Positions 47,440 to 60,268 are shown, numbered from the stretch's first letter. The stretch: 64,000 nucleotides of DNA from Monilinia fructicola (GCA_008692225.1 VICG01000005.1:1025001-1089000), one strand, 5' to 3'. The notes: generated from the letters alone by a model not told the origin. Numbers and translations are program-made.

Positions 47440-49472
47440 ATGAGAGGCTTGAAATGAGAAGGTGCTGGATATGTATATTTGAGGGTGGGGAATGGGATCT
47501 TAGAGTTAGGAGCGAAAGCACTGAGAAACGATACTCTGTACTTCGTAACGTTCATCATCAATACGAAAACTAAAAACCACTCTACTTATATGAAGTTTTT
47601 GCGAAGATGATATTGTGTCACTAGTGTGAGGCGATTGGCGAAATGTCGAGAAAGGGATATATCAATGGCTGACATGGATTCCGAACTTGGCCCAGGAAAT
47701 CTCAATGTCAGATCAATCGGTGTGAAATGACCAAGACCACCAATTCTCAGGAAAACTAAAGATTTCAGATATTTCTAGCTGTGACAGGAATGAACCACCT
47801 GACATTCGAACCAATCCATTTCGGATACGCCCCTGTCGACGGCCGTGGATATGCAAGTATGAGCAGCATGAGTCATCGGATTTCCCTTAAGCTTCCATGC
47901 ACGGAATGAATTCCAAAACGGAAAGGCATCCAGTGAAAAGAAATGCAACGAAACGTATTGAAAATCGGGCATCGAACAAATGATCAATCGAGCCCCCAAA
48001 CAACGCCCCCCTCGCCCCCCCCCCATTTTCACTTCAACTACCAGCCCTCGCAACGCCCAGCCAGAATCTCCAACTCTCCTCCTCAAAAAAATAGACCGTG
48101 CGAAACCTCACCCGATTCTCCCACACATTCCTGCAAATCCGTCCAACCCCCCCTCAATCTCTCAAGCATATCTGACCCTCATCCATACCATACCCCCTCA
48201 ATCACAAACATGTATCCCAATCCCAATCCCAATCCCATACCCACCAAAAGAAAACGCTATATACAAACCCTTCACCAAAGGTTTCCCTTCCCGCTTCCCC
48301 CTCCCCCTCCCCCACTCCACATCCCTCTCGCCCTCCCCCTTCATCCCTTCGTCCTCGCCCACCCCCTCCAACGGAAGCCCCCCCTAACATGCAATTCTCC
48401 CACAAAGATACCAAGTACACCCTTCCCTCACCTCTGCCACCCAGTCGCCTGTTGCTCTCCGCCCCCATGCCGCCCCATCATCCATCGTGTCCGTCGACCT
48501 ATCCGGCGTCCTTATACACCGAGTTCCACGACGTGATATCCATATCCTTGCCCGGGATCCGGGGGTCTCCCGGTGAGCTACTGGAAATTCATCGTTTTGC
48601 TTGTTCGGTGTGAGATTCTTGCATCGTGTAATGGGTTATTAAGGATCTTTTAGTGCGTGTATGTATGTATGTATGTATGTATAATTGATTGATCCCTCTA
48701 AACAACCAGCAGTCTGTACATATCACACCCCCACATCCTCTACGCAGCCCATCCACCTACTCTCTTCCCATTCCACCAGGACCCCAAGCAAAAGAGAGGA
48801 AGAATGCAAGTACGGAGGCAGACAAGGACCACGGATTTCCCCCTCAAAGAGACGAGCAAGAAAGATGTGGGTGTGATAGGAACACGGATACGGGATCCTC
48901 TCCATTTGTAAGCTATGCTACACTATTGTCTCCTCCCCAAGCTTTCCCTCCCTTGCCAACACCCGAACCGTCCTCCAAGCCATCCGTCCATTATCCATCG
49001 GTACCTATGCGTAGAACAATTACACATTTCACAGCCTTCAATCCATCCTAACCGCGCATTTTCATTCTGCATTCTCATTATATCTCCAAATTCCCAGTCA
49101 CTCATCCAGCGAACCACTACACCACTACAGGTAAAGCCATCATTTCATAAACAAATCGCAATTGGGACGTTTCTATTACAGTGGTATGCTGCCCTTGCAC
49201 CATGCTTGCTAACAAGCCCTCAAGCCCTAGCCAGCCCGTATCTTCATTCATGAAATTGATCAAAACTCCCAGACCCCCAGAATGAAAAAAATTCGGTACA
49301 AGAAATTCGAAGTTGAAAACCCCTTCGAAGGGAGGTTGGGGGAATCGTTTTTCCCCTCATGTCTGGATGTTGGTTCCCCCTCCAAATCCAATCATACAAA
49401 ATCTCTTCCTCGGTGAAAACTCCGTATATGCATTAAGACGTGTCCGAACGAATTCCTCGATACAGTGGCATC
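47440..49472. other. Intergenic between convergent QCR7 and MNN9, C-rich on + strand
   Basis: Two kilobases. From about 47985 to 48480 the + strand is dominated by C/T and CCA steps with few G, which keeps several Pro/Ser-rich frames open (47943-48536 and others). No motif supports translation. A TATG array lies at 48658-48681. A further CAT/CCAT-rich stretch spans 48950-49060. No gene recognised. Confidence 0.45.
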
Positions 49473-50969
49473 TCAAACATTGTTGCCGGGTTTCTCCTCC
49501 GTGTCCATGTGCCAGACCACATAGTTGGGCAATCCAATAACCTCATACCCTGCTCTCTTCGCCATTTTGGCGAAACCTTCAGTCTCAGCCTGGTTTTCGA
49601 ATGCGTAAGCTGGGAAATTAATGCCTGTGAATTCGTCAGTGTTTAGGCCTTTCAGTCAGGTCTGGCATAATTACCTGATCTATGGACATCTGCCTTGACA
49701 ATGATGTTGACACCACCAATACCGTCAAGCTTAACTTCCTCGTCCTTATTTTCTCTCCAGTTGCCCATCAAAGCCATGTAAGTACGACCAGTATCGAATT
49801 CCTTGTAACCTAGAGAATCATCAGCATTGGGTTACAAGATATCAGGATTTTGGTATTTACCCTCTACAATAACCGTATCCTTGTCAAGCTTTGAGGCCAT
49901 CTTGAGTGCTTTATCCGACTCGATCCAAGAGTTGTAATCAACTACAAATAATCAGCGTTTGACGTATGCAATCAGATATGGTCTAGACTTACATCGACCC
50001 TCAATATCCACCCCGTCACGGTATCTGTGGAACCAGACATCTGCCAAAGTCAGTAAGTGCAACTCATCTCATTAAATGGAGGGTCTCCATACTTGGGACG
50101 ATGATGTCTCTATCGTGAGCAATAAAGTCCTCAATGATTTTCTCGGGGCTATCGACGATATCTGAATCTCTCCAGTATACCCACGAATGTTCGGGCTTCA
50201 ATGCTGCAGATAAAAGATAGTTTTCTAGCACGAGCCATAATCTTTCGTCGAGGTGCCTGTGCCGCATATGCGTGACGTTCTTCGACGGTTTGTCCGGAAA
50301 CGGCACCAAAGTCCTTTTGAACAATCATAGCACTGTTGAAGGCCGCGGTCTCCTTTCCATCTTGGACTCTGGCGAGTTCTGCAGCAAGTACAGCGAGAGT
50401 ATCATCCTTGGAATCACCAACCAAGAAAGCAAGATCTATCAAATGATGTGGGTATGTCAAGAGTGAAAGTAAATCGAAGTATTTTGGCAAATATGACGCA
50501 GCATCTCGGAGAGGGGTCAGGATCAAGATTCGTTCTTCGTTCGCAATAGCTTTCGTAGTGGATTTGATGGGATTGAGGTCGACATTTATGATCGTGGTAG
50601 AGTTAACTACCACTGGTTCATGATGATTGAAGATAACCGGTGTTTGTAGATGCGCGTTCCAGTCGGCTTGTTCATTCAATGTCATTTGCATCGGCGGTTT
50701 CGAAGGTCCCCAGCAATAATACCTTTGAGAACAATACAAAATCAGCGTTGCTCAAAGTACATGGTATTATTTGATTGGCCATAAGAGAGTGCTTACCTTT
50801 GCATCTCTTGTGCTGAAGTGCTAATTCCTCTCCATAATAATACAACGACACCTGCCAGCGCTACACACAGTAGAAATCGCGTCCTCGTAATAAATACCCA
50901 TATCGCTCTGGCAGGCGGTAATTGTGCCTTTGTAGCCTTCCAATTTATGCCACCTTTAGGACCCAACAT
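49473..50969 (-). CDS. MNN9: Mannan polymerase subunit Mnn9 (GT62, Anp1 family)
   Basis: Golgi alpha-1,6-mannosyltransferase complex subunit that extends N-glycan outer chains. The ATG at 50969 gives MLGPKGGINWKATKAQLPPA, a short cytosolic tail, and then the signal-anchor FLLCVALAGVVVLLW. After an intron the lumenal domain follows: YYCWGPSKPPMQMTLNEQ, ERILILTPLRDAASYLPKYF, LAFLVGDSKDDTLAVLAAEL, QAPRRKIMARAR, NYLLSAALKPEHSWVYWRDS with the DxD-type DSDIVDSPEKIIEDF, then VWFHRYRDGVDIEGRF, VEGYKEFDTGRTYMALMGNW and the C-terminal FPAYAFENQAETEGFAKMAK and VVWHMDTEEKPGNN. At least five introns. One apparent extra base lies in the T4 run at 50221-50224, between MARAR and NYLLSA. All family blocks are present in order. 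Confidence 0.94.
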
Positions 50970-52239
50970 GGCGAAACCCGTGTGGCTCCAAAACCACCAG
51001 TATGAAGAGGAGGTGATATCAATTCGAACTCGCAGATATCGAGGTAAAAGCGCACAAAAAGTCCGTTGCGAAGAGGATGGGATCGCAAGCTCTTTGACGC
51101 TAAAATCAGGGAGTTTCGGTGGATTTGAAGAAGTTGGGAAGGTCGCGAGAGTGGCAGGGAGATCCGTTCAGTGGCCTCGAGGGTCCTACACGAACTTAGA
51201 AATTATGCCAAGAGTGTTTAAGCGAATGAAAATAGAGGAACTAGAACCTCCTCGACCTCGTAAACAATGTTCACCGGATCTATCGAGAGCGAGAGCGTAT
51301 CTAAATTTTGAGGGGAAACTCCACATAGAAAGATAGAAAGATAGGAAGAAAGACAAGATGAGGAGGTTGAGGTTGAGGATGAGGCTGAGGAAGGGAGGAA
51401 GATTGGGGAAGGAGAAGAAAGTATGAAGATGATAAATTTTGGTAGTTATTTATTATGTTATTATAGGGAGATAGATATGGACATATATATACATACCTAG
51501 TATATATATAATCAAGGTCGTACGAACTTATATATGATTCCATCCATCACACTATAGAACTCCAGCTACTACACGACACATCAACCAAAATATTCTTATT
51601 ATTACTAGACTAGGAACATACAACACGATTTGATTGGTGCTCTCTCTCTCTTCCTCTCTCCCTCTCTTTCTCTTTCTCTCTCTCCCTCTTATCAGGTATA
51701 ATTGAATACATTGCTTGCGTTGCATGGCGTTGCATCACGTTGCGTTGCGTTTGTCAACCTTGGACTGCCTGCCAATGTCCGTTCATGTTAATTTCCTTGT
51801 CAATAGCCGGCCGGAATCGCCTCTCGGATTGATCTGGCAGAAAAGGAGTCATCACGTGAGCCTAATATCTACCAAGGTTCCAAGAGATTTATGATTGGTA
51901 CATGCGTATGGGGTATGATTCACGTGGAATGGCTTCCCTACTGCGCATGTGTAGTAGATGAGAAGAGAGCACTAGAATAGAGCAAACTTGGAGTAACGGA
52001 TTATCTGAAGCCATTCATAATCTCCATCCAGGTAAGGTTACTGTCTGTAAGTTTAAGAGACAATGAACATACAGGTAGCTATGGCATTGAAGTAATGATG
52101 CAGTCGCTAATACACATTGTGATAGTCAAGTATCAAGTATCTTGCTTATAATTCTGTAATCAGGCTGCAACGGGTTCTATCGTTCAAAACAAACCCTTCA
52201 TTGACAAGATATTGTTCTTTACAATCATCAAGATACTTT
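50970..52239. other. Intergenic between divergent MNN9 and MAG1
   Basis: Contains GAGGTTGAG steps (51360-51395), a CT-rich stretch (51640-51690), TTGCG/TTGCAT steps (51714-51752) and AT-rich DNA. A frame at 50818-51336 overlaps MNN9 exon 1 antisense and is not supported. Confidence 0.5.
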
Positions 52240-54017
52240 ATGATGTCTACGAGACGATCAGCTCGTTTAAGTGCAGCCTCTCTTATCAGCGAGAAATTAT
52301 CTGAAACTGCATCGATATCGATATCCGCATCTCCCGTGGCAAAGGTAGTCGACACTATTAACAAAAATGGCTCCTCAGCAGGATCCAAGGATAAAGTCAG
52401 CAGAAAGAAGAAGGCTGTACCTTCAGAATCATCCATTGCTTCATTACCTCCAACAGTTCCAAAATCCCGGAAGAGAAAAAGCTACGTCTCCAGAAACTTT
52501 ATTGCCTTCTAAGGACCAAGACTCCAAGAAGGGAAAAACCACCTTGAAAGAATTCTCCGGTTCGCAATCCACCAAAGATGCAAGTTCATCAACTCCAAAG
52601 AGAAAAAAGACCTCACCACTCCCTCCACCTTCAGTGACCCCAACCCCAGCAGCTGTTGCATCCATGTCGAGTCCTCATAAAGACACCAACGACGCGTCTT
52701 CACCACCTGTACCCGTGGACCGTGCCGCTGCTATCAATGGAACAAATGCTCCTTTAGTAACACCCGAAACCCATCAAGTCGTCGCCAATGAATCCGTGAA
52801 CGAAGTATCTCCATCAGAACCACCGGCAGTCAAAATATCAACCTCGGATATCTTAGATAAAGCTGTAGAGCACTTGATCAAAGTTGAACCCAAGTTGAAA
52901 GCTCTTATTGAGAGACATCCATGTCGCCTCTTTTCCGCCGAAGGCCTCGCCGAAGAGATTGAACCGTTTAGAGCGTTGGTCAGTGGGATTATATCGCAAC
53001 AGGTAGGAGATTCGCTAGAGCATATTATCCTCTTCTGATACCTGCGTGGGGTTGACATAAACCAGGTCTCCGGTGCCGCAGCAAAATCTATCAAAGCTAA
53101 ATTCGTAGCTCTCTTCAACCCCCCTGATTCCGATTCATCTGCTCACACATTCCCCACCCCTTCCGCCGTTGTAGCTACCGAAATACCCCATCGTAAGTAC
53201 AGCACTTCCATAAGCCCCCTCCTTCCCCTCCTCTCCCTCTCTATCCCCGTACACACTCCATCTTCCCCCCAACCTCTCATTGTCTTCCCCCATTCCCCAT
53301 TAACCCACCTAGTCCGCACCGCCGGCCTCTCCCTCCGAAAAGCCGAATACATCCACGGCCTCGCCCGCCAATTCACCACCGGCACCCTAACAACAACCTT
53401 CCTCCTCACCGCCCCCTACGAAGAAGTACTCGCCTCCCTAACCAAAGTCCGCGGCATCGGCAAATGGAGCGTCGAAATGTTCGCCTGCTTTGCGCTCAAA
53501 CGCATCGACGTCTTCAGCACCGGCGATTTAGGCGTCCAGCGCGGAATGGCCCGCTTGCTCGGGCAAGACGTGGAGAAACTGAAGAAGGCGGGCAAGGGCG
53601 CGAAAGGAGGCGGAAAGTGGAAGTACATGACGGAGAAGGAGATGCAGGAGATGGCCGAGAAGTTCAAACCCTACAGGTTCGTTCGTCCGTTCGTTTATTC
53701 CACGTTGCTCCAGCGACTTGACGATCCCCCCCCCTCCCCCACCCCCGCCTCTCCTTCAGCATGTCGAATGCGGGACCCCCCGCATAACCATACCTGCATG
53801 ATGCGCGACGCTCCAGGCACCCGAAAAGCTTCAGATGCCAACGTCTCCTCGCCGACCCCTCTCCCATCCTCACGCACATCACCGTCGCCCAGCCCCAGAG
53901 TCCCAAAGCCAACTAACGCCCGCACGCACGCACGCACCCTCCAGGAGTATATTCATGTGGTACATGTGGCGCATAGAAGACACTGACGTCAGCACGCTCG
54001 AGGAGGAAGATTCCTGA
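52240..54017 (+). CDS. MAG1: DNA-3-methyladenine glycosylase II (AlkA/Mag1, HhH-GPD)
   Basis: Base-excision repair enzyme removing alkylated purines. The N-terminal 200 residues are Ser/Lys/Pro-rich and disordered (MMSTRRSARLSAASL; KRKKTSPLPPPS). The catalytic domain starts around SDILDKAVEHLIKVEPKLKA, with ALVSGIISQQ-VSGAAAKSIK across an intron (53003-53065), LRTAGLSLRKAEYIHGLARQ (after an intron at 53193-53312), the helix-hairpin-helix VRGIGKWSVEMF and the loop IDVFSTGDLGVQRGMARL containing the presumed catalytic Asp. A last intron of about 268 bp (53677-53944) leads to SIFMWYMWRIEDTD and the stop at 54015-54017. One apparent extra A in the A5 run at 52476-52480 breaks the disordered N-terminus. 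GC content rises sharply over 53.1-53.9 kb. Confidence 0.92.
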
Positions 54018-54040
54018 TCTTTCAAGCATATATGTATGGT

Positions 54041-54118
54041 ACGATACGATACGATACGATACGATACGATACGATACGATACGATACTTGTATACACACA
54101 CACACACACACACACACA
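54041..54118. repeat. ACGAT array followed by CA dinucleotide array
   Basis: Nine tandem ACGAT units (54041-54085), then 13 CA units (54093-54118), just 3' of the glycosylase stop codon. Confidence 0.95.
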
Positions 54119-54270
54119 GCATGACAATCTTCACAACACAACACAACACAACACCATCACTGCAAAGAAAGAAACCAAAGCAGAGGATGCAGGCGTACGG
54201 TACCACGAAAAGGAGGAATCGCCGGCGTTCCATGTTTGTACGATTTACCGAGCTGCGGAATAGGGGTTAT

Positions 54271-54312
54271 GGGACTGGGACTGGGACTGGGACTGGGACT
54301 GGGCCTGGGCCT
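54271..54312. repeat. GGGACT hexanucleotide array
   Basis: Five GGGACT units followed by two GGGCCT variants. Confidence 0.95.
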
Positions 54313-57300
54313 GAGGTGGGGAAGGTCGCCGTGGACATCTGCTGGGTGCTGGGTGCGATTCGCGTGGACGAGATGGAATTCAAGGGGGAAACGGTGCCGT
54401 GTTTTGTTATTACATGTGTGATTTATGAACGTACGAGATTCCAAGGTATTATTGATTTATAGAGCAGCACTCCGGCCCACTCTCCGAATGCACACCACGC
54501 GGAAGTCGCGCCGCACCTAAATTCGCAAGCTCACGACAGTATGCTCGGATGGGAAAAAGAACAGAGTCAAATCCGCCCCCTCCACATCCACGCACACCCA
54601 CGACCCATTCCCACCCCCCTAGCGAGAAGCCTTAGGTAAGCTACTAGGTAGTCAAAGGCAAGTAAGTACCCCCCTACCTAGCCTCCCATCAAAGCGCATC
54701 CCAAGTCCCAACCACCATCTGTCCGCCAGCCGTCCACAAACCAAACCCCCACAAATAATAATTCGCCACACCTTACCATGCTCCTAAACCATTCGTTACT
54801 TTCCTTCTGTGCCTTGCCTTGCCTTGCCTTGCCATGCCAAGCCTAGCGATCCCTCCTCTACTTTTCTCCAAACACCCAACCCATCACCATCAACCCAGCC
54901 CTCCAAGCCCCACCCTCCACACCAGTACCAAAACCAAGCACAAAACACCAAGCACCAAGCATCAAATCAAGCAAGAAACCAAAGCAAAACGACAAATCCG
55001 CCGCCCCTCCCATTTCCAATCTTCCAATATCCCCCCTCCCTCTCCCCTCGGCAACATTCCGAGATTGGCCACTTATATGGCCGATTCCGAGTCCCGCCCG
55101 TCCGTCCATCGACCATCCATTCATTACGTTGCTCCCCACTCACTCACACATAGCGTACCCGTCACGGGTTTTCGTAAAAACTTGGATGTGGATGTCAAGA
55201 TCCAGGAGTGCGCTGGTGCATACATCCTGACGTATGCAGTTACTCCTCCGTCATATTGATATGGGAGGAGGGGGTGTTAACGTTTTGTTGAGCGTGGTGA
55301 CTTACATAACATGATTGACCATGACATAAAAACGTGCAATTGTGCACGAGAGCTCAATCCCGCTTTCAGACGATCCGGCGAAGAGCAAACACGGACAGGA
55401 CGGTCAGGTCGGCGGACAAGGAAGGATTCCAAAAATCATGAGCTCTGATATTTTTTCTTCTCCCGTGGACCGCGTCCAGGAAGGACGTGGAATGTTACGC
55501 TCAGCGCAGCACAACATGCGAGAGTGCACGGGAGAAATACATCGATGCGGATGAGGGATTTGCGCAGACGTTTTATTTCTGCCCGCTGTGCGTGCGTGCG
55601 GTGTACCTGACATGTACGAGACCACCTGATATGTCCGCTGTGGTAGACCACATGACATGATATGTACATACATACTGCGTACATGCATGTGTCTGAACAT
55701 CTGCCGTGTTCTGGCCTCCTGTACCAACAAGAAAGCACACATCAGGCGATGAGAGAGTATTCCCTCACGTTCCCACGACATGCCATCGATATCCAGCCCG
55801 TCGGGACGAATAGGCTTTCTTCTCCTCACTGGTCCAACCAAGGGTGGGAATGGCACAGAATTAGTACAGATGACCAGTTGAAGATCTCCATGCTACATGT
55901 TCCTCCAGCAATATGTCGTGGATGTAATCCCATCTGTATGCGTTGCATGTATGCGTGTACCTGCATCACGTGTGGTACATCAATCGGGCCCACCGGCATC
56001 AAAAATTTTCAATGCTATATTATTTCTCCGTCCATCCACAGCTGACAAGACTCACGATTGAAAGGAACGGGTGAGGGTATGGATCCCAACTGACCTACGA
56101 TAGGGAAGACTTTGGTATTAATTTGAATGAGGGAGCTTCGAGTCCGCAATAACCCCAGAAAATCCGATCAAGGGAATCCATTGAAAGAGGAAACGCTTAA
56201 CTCTCCCAAGCAAGGTTTTCAAAATAAATAAATATTGGTGTAATCAAAAATCGATCGGTGTTCAACAGGGGTTAAACGTGTGGACAATGGACCACCACTC
56301 TTGTGGAGGGGTGGGCTATTTATAAATTATACGGAGTACTGTGCTGTATACTACTGTACTGAGTAGTATCTGTACTCCGTATGTGTATCCGCCATCCAAT
56401 GTTTGTTTGTGGGAGCCAAGGACTCAAGAGAATCGTCATCATAACGCGTCCTCCGTACAAAGACTGAGAGAGGTCAATGGGTTTTGGCTAGATTGTAGAG
56501 TAAAGTGTCTGTCAAATCCATGGACCTACAGATATCAGTGCTGAATATATGGGTAGATATGTACAGGAGAAGAAAGATGTTTGAGAGTAATGTAAAGTAG
56601 AAGACGGGCTTGAATAACTCTAAGCCACCAACGACCTTGTTCTTGTGGCTGAGATTTGGATTTCCTTCGATCTTCCATGAAAGTCTGGCCGTAAGTGCCG
56701 CCCGCACCCGCGGTGGTGCTAAAGGTGCCTTTAAAGATAAGTAAGTTACATGGAATAGTTGTTGAACGCTGATGCCAGACATTATTAGTCGAAATACATA
56801 CAGTATTGACAGTGAGTGTCCACCTGGCATCTAGCATCTAGCATCTAGCATCTACTGTAGCATCTACAGTCAGTAGCATATGAATAATGAATTGAGCTTT
56901 CCCCGAAAAGCAGCGAGGAAAACCCTTACAGGACAAACATGTGAACGATGAATGATGAACGACAATCAAAATCCAACTTCTTACCAAGACTTCGTATAAA
57001 CGAATCTCTCCGGGATTAGAAGCCTATTAGTTGAAGGAAGAGGCGAATGAACTTTCTGGGGGTGGTAACACGAGAGAGAAAAGTTGAAAAATTATCCCGT
57101 TTTGACTCTTGCTTTTGATCTATTTTAGACATATCCACCGAATTCGTTCGTGTTCATCAGAATTGCCTTTGTGTTGGTAAAAGAATTGTCGTTGCTTAAA
57201 TAAGTTAAGCTGTGTGTATATGTATCTCTCTTCGAATCACTCACTCACTGTTCAGTCTTCCATGACCTGGGGAGGTCCTAGGTGTTTTGTTGGATAAATT

Positions 57301-58746
57301 CCGAACATGAAGAATAAGATCCTTGAGAAGAGAATGATACAGTACAATAGAAAGAAGAATAATTGAAGACTGAATTGAAGAGTTTCCATTTATTGACCAA
57401 TCAATCATGTAGGAACCTCGGATCTCATACCGTACTTCTCCGTACGGGAGAGCAGAATAATTTTCAGGGGTATTTCTAGTTTGGCTCGGCTGGCTGGCTC
57501 GCTGTTGAGTCCAGTAACTAGCTGTCTGAAGTCTAGACACATAAAGTTAAACACTCGGATCACTCACTACTGCACCAGAATGATTGCGAATGCTTGTAAC
57601 TTGCAGAAAGAAACTGCGAATGATGACTTTGAAGGGTGATTAAGATGATTGGTAATAGCTGAGATGAGGTCTCTTTTGTAGACCATTGGATTGTTCGACA
57701 TGGAAAGTGATCCACTGGTGCTTTATCTGACGAAATGGCTGATATCGTGGCTAGAAACACTAATTTTGGCTGATTCTCTCGAGTGTTGCTTTGGGATTGG
57801 ATACGGCACCATTGCTGCTCGATGCAATCAATCAATGCTCAACGGCGATGAAGTTTCAAAAGTCATGATGAAATATCGAGTGTAACGTTAGCATAAAACG
57901 GTAAGTATCAGCTTGAGAGTTCAACCCAGAAGTTCCCTTCCATAGCTGAGTATAATAAATTAAGACGCTGCTGATGTTGATAATCCAGTAGAGAATCGAG
58001 ATGGATGTAACTCCTTCGGTCTGGCATATTACAGGCAAGTATTTCGTAATCATTCAATAAATATACTTTCCACGTTTTCAATGTAAAACACCCGATCAAT
58101 CAATCCATCAAAAGATTCAAAACTCCGTCCAACCTTGATGAATGAGCGAGTCTCAATTGCATTTGAATGTGAAATGGCTCGCAAAGAATATAAAGCCTAG
58201 ATTCATCAATAACCTATCAGCTACCTAGTAGCTAGCTACCTACCTTTAAGCCAGCGTGCGTGCGTATGCACCTTGATAAAAATATAAATATGTCCTTTCT
58301 GTCGTGCAAGGCAGGGAGAAAGAGAAAGGGAGAGGGGGAGAACTTCAGAGAAGAGATAGATGGTTGTCGCCGCTTAAATAAAAGTACAGTACAGTACTGT
58401 AGTAGTTTGGTTCGTTCATTGGAATGACTTTTGCGAATCCTTTGATATTCCCCTGCTTGCCCCTTCCCTTGTCATTCATGCAATAGATGGATTGGTTAGT
58501 TTTCATGCTAAATTGCAAATCAAGATAGTCAAAGATAACATGAACATTGAACATCGTGTTGATGGGAAAAGAAGCAAGATATTCATTCCCATTGAGATTA
58601 AATCAATAGTGGAAAGAGCCAAAAGGGAAAGAGCAAAATGAACTCTGGAGACTGATGTGATGCTACCTGGGTGCTTAGTACTTACATAGTACGGAGTACT
58701 TGGGACTGTATTATTGCATCACCCTGGTTGCTTTTCATGATGATGA

Positions 58747-58880
58747 ATGGTGGATGGTGGATGGTGGATGGTGGATGGTGGATGGTGGATGGTGAATGGT
58801 GAATGGTGAACAATGAACAATGAACAATGAACAATGAACAATGAACAATGAACAATGAACAATGAACAATGAATAGTAAA
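58747..58880. repeat. Two abutting heptamer minisatellites
   Basis: Tandem GGTGGAT units (about 58749-58790) pass through GGTGAAT variants into tandem CAATGAA units (58810-58875). Both arrays have a 7-bp period and the transition is stepwise, as if one array mutated into the other. Confidence 0.95.
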
Positions 58881-59007
58881 TCGAATAATGAAAGCTAAAC
58901 ACTGATCAATGATGTGTTGCGTGTTGTGTGTTGTGCGTTGTGTGTTGTATCAACTTGGATGCTTCATGTTGCAATTATGTTGTATGTAGACTTGCGGCCC
59001 TTCCTCT

Positions 59008-59034
59008 ACTGACTGCACTGACTGCACTGACTGT
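59008..59034. repeat. CTGACTGCA nonamer array
   Basis: Three tandem copies of a 9-bp unit. Confidence 0.9.
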
Positions 59035-59149
59035 ATAGTCGGTATGCCAGTGTATGGATATAAGTGTATGTATAATTGTGATGTGCTGATAATCATCCAC
59101 TTCTTCATTTCCGGGTCTCCATAAAAAAGGTATGGATAAGGCAATGAAT

Positions 59150-59430
59150 GGATTGATGGATGGATCAATGGATGGATGGATGGATGGATGGATGGATGGA
59201 CGAATGGATGGATGGATGAATAAATAATGAATAAAAAGCCAATGGTTGATGGACAAGGTCATACAGTACCTAGTAAGTAAGTAGTAGCAAAGAACTGAAA
59301 TCATAATCCGTAAATGTATGGAATGCCTGCCATATCCATATGGATAAGAAAATAAAAACACCCATTCATCCATTCAATATCCATCCATCCACCCATCCAT
59401 CCATCCATCCACCCATCCATCCGTCCATAT
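59150..59430. repeat. Inverted pair of GGAT and ATCC tetranucleotide arrays
   Basis: GGAT units at about 59154-59218 and the complementary ATCC/ACCC units at about 59375-59427 lie about 160 bp apart in opposite sense, so the strand can form a long hairpin stem. Confidence 0.9.
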
Positions 59431-59979
59431 ACATACAAATATCGATCTAGCTCGTCCTTCCAAGGTTATCTTGGGATATTCTGATTGAATCGGGTCTAGT
59501 CAGACCGAGGTAGTACTGTGTTGGCTGATGATTACCTCGTAGATTCATTGATAGTAGTACTACCCAGAATGGCTTAGCTTAGCGTAGTGATAGCTTGTCC
59601 CTTGGATATCCATCATGATCCACCCAGCCATACAGTCTGCACCATCCCGTAGATTCAACTACAGAGTGCTCCGTATGCTAAATTACTAATCAACTAATGG
59701 AAGCCAAATTCAAGTTTCCATCTTCTTCTTACCTAAAGGAGTAATTGATAAACAGAATTCATTCCACCAAGTTTGGATTTTATCGAATCAGCATCCAGTT
59801 TAACTTTTCCCAAACTCACTAGAGTCACTACGAACAAGCCTCCTCAAGCTAGGATCCTCCCTTTTCCAACTTCCGGCCGCCATCCTGTCTTTTTTATTAT
59901 GCTTTTATTATTATGGTTTTATCATCATCCAATTATTGGCTGCAGATAATCAGTCAGTCGACTTATTTTTTGTATATTT

Positions 59980-60105
59980 AATATTTGGTATTGATTTAAT
60001 ATTTGATATTTGGGATTTATTTAATATTTCATATTTGGTATTTATTTAATATTTCATATTTGATGTCTAATTCTATTTGATTTGATTTGATTTGATTTCA
60101 TTTTA
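59980..60105. repeat. ATATTTGGTATTTAATATTTCAT-like and TTTGA repeats
   Basis: Imperfect 22-28 bp AT-rich units (about 59985-60065) followed by five TTTGA units (60076-60102). Confidence 0.8.
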
Positions 60106-60263
60106 ACTAAAGCCTGCTCAGTGCCCTGCAACCCATTCTCTGAAGAGAAAAAGCCAACTTCTCTTTTGAAACTGATTCCTTCTCTTAGAATAAAAGTTGT
60201 TCATATTGTCGTCTTCTTTTCCAATTGTGTTTCATTAAAATTCAACTTCATCACTGTCGTTAA

Positions 60264-60268
<5 letters not shown>

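Noticed and set aside
47943..49253. Pro/Ser-rich plus-strand frames
   Set aside because: Driven by C-rich composition; no motif, no credible splice pattern.
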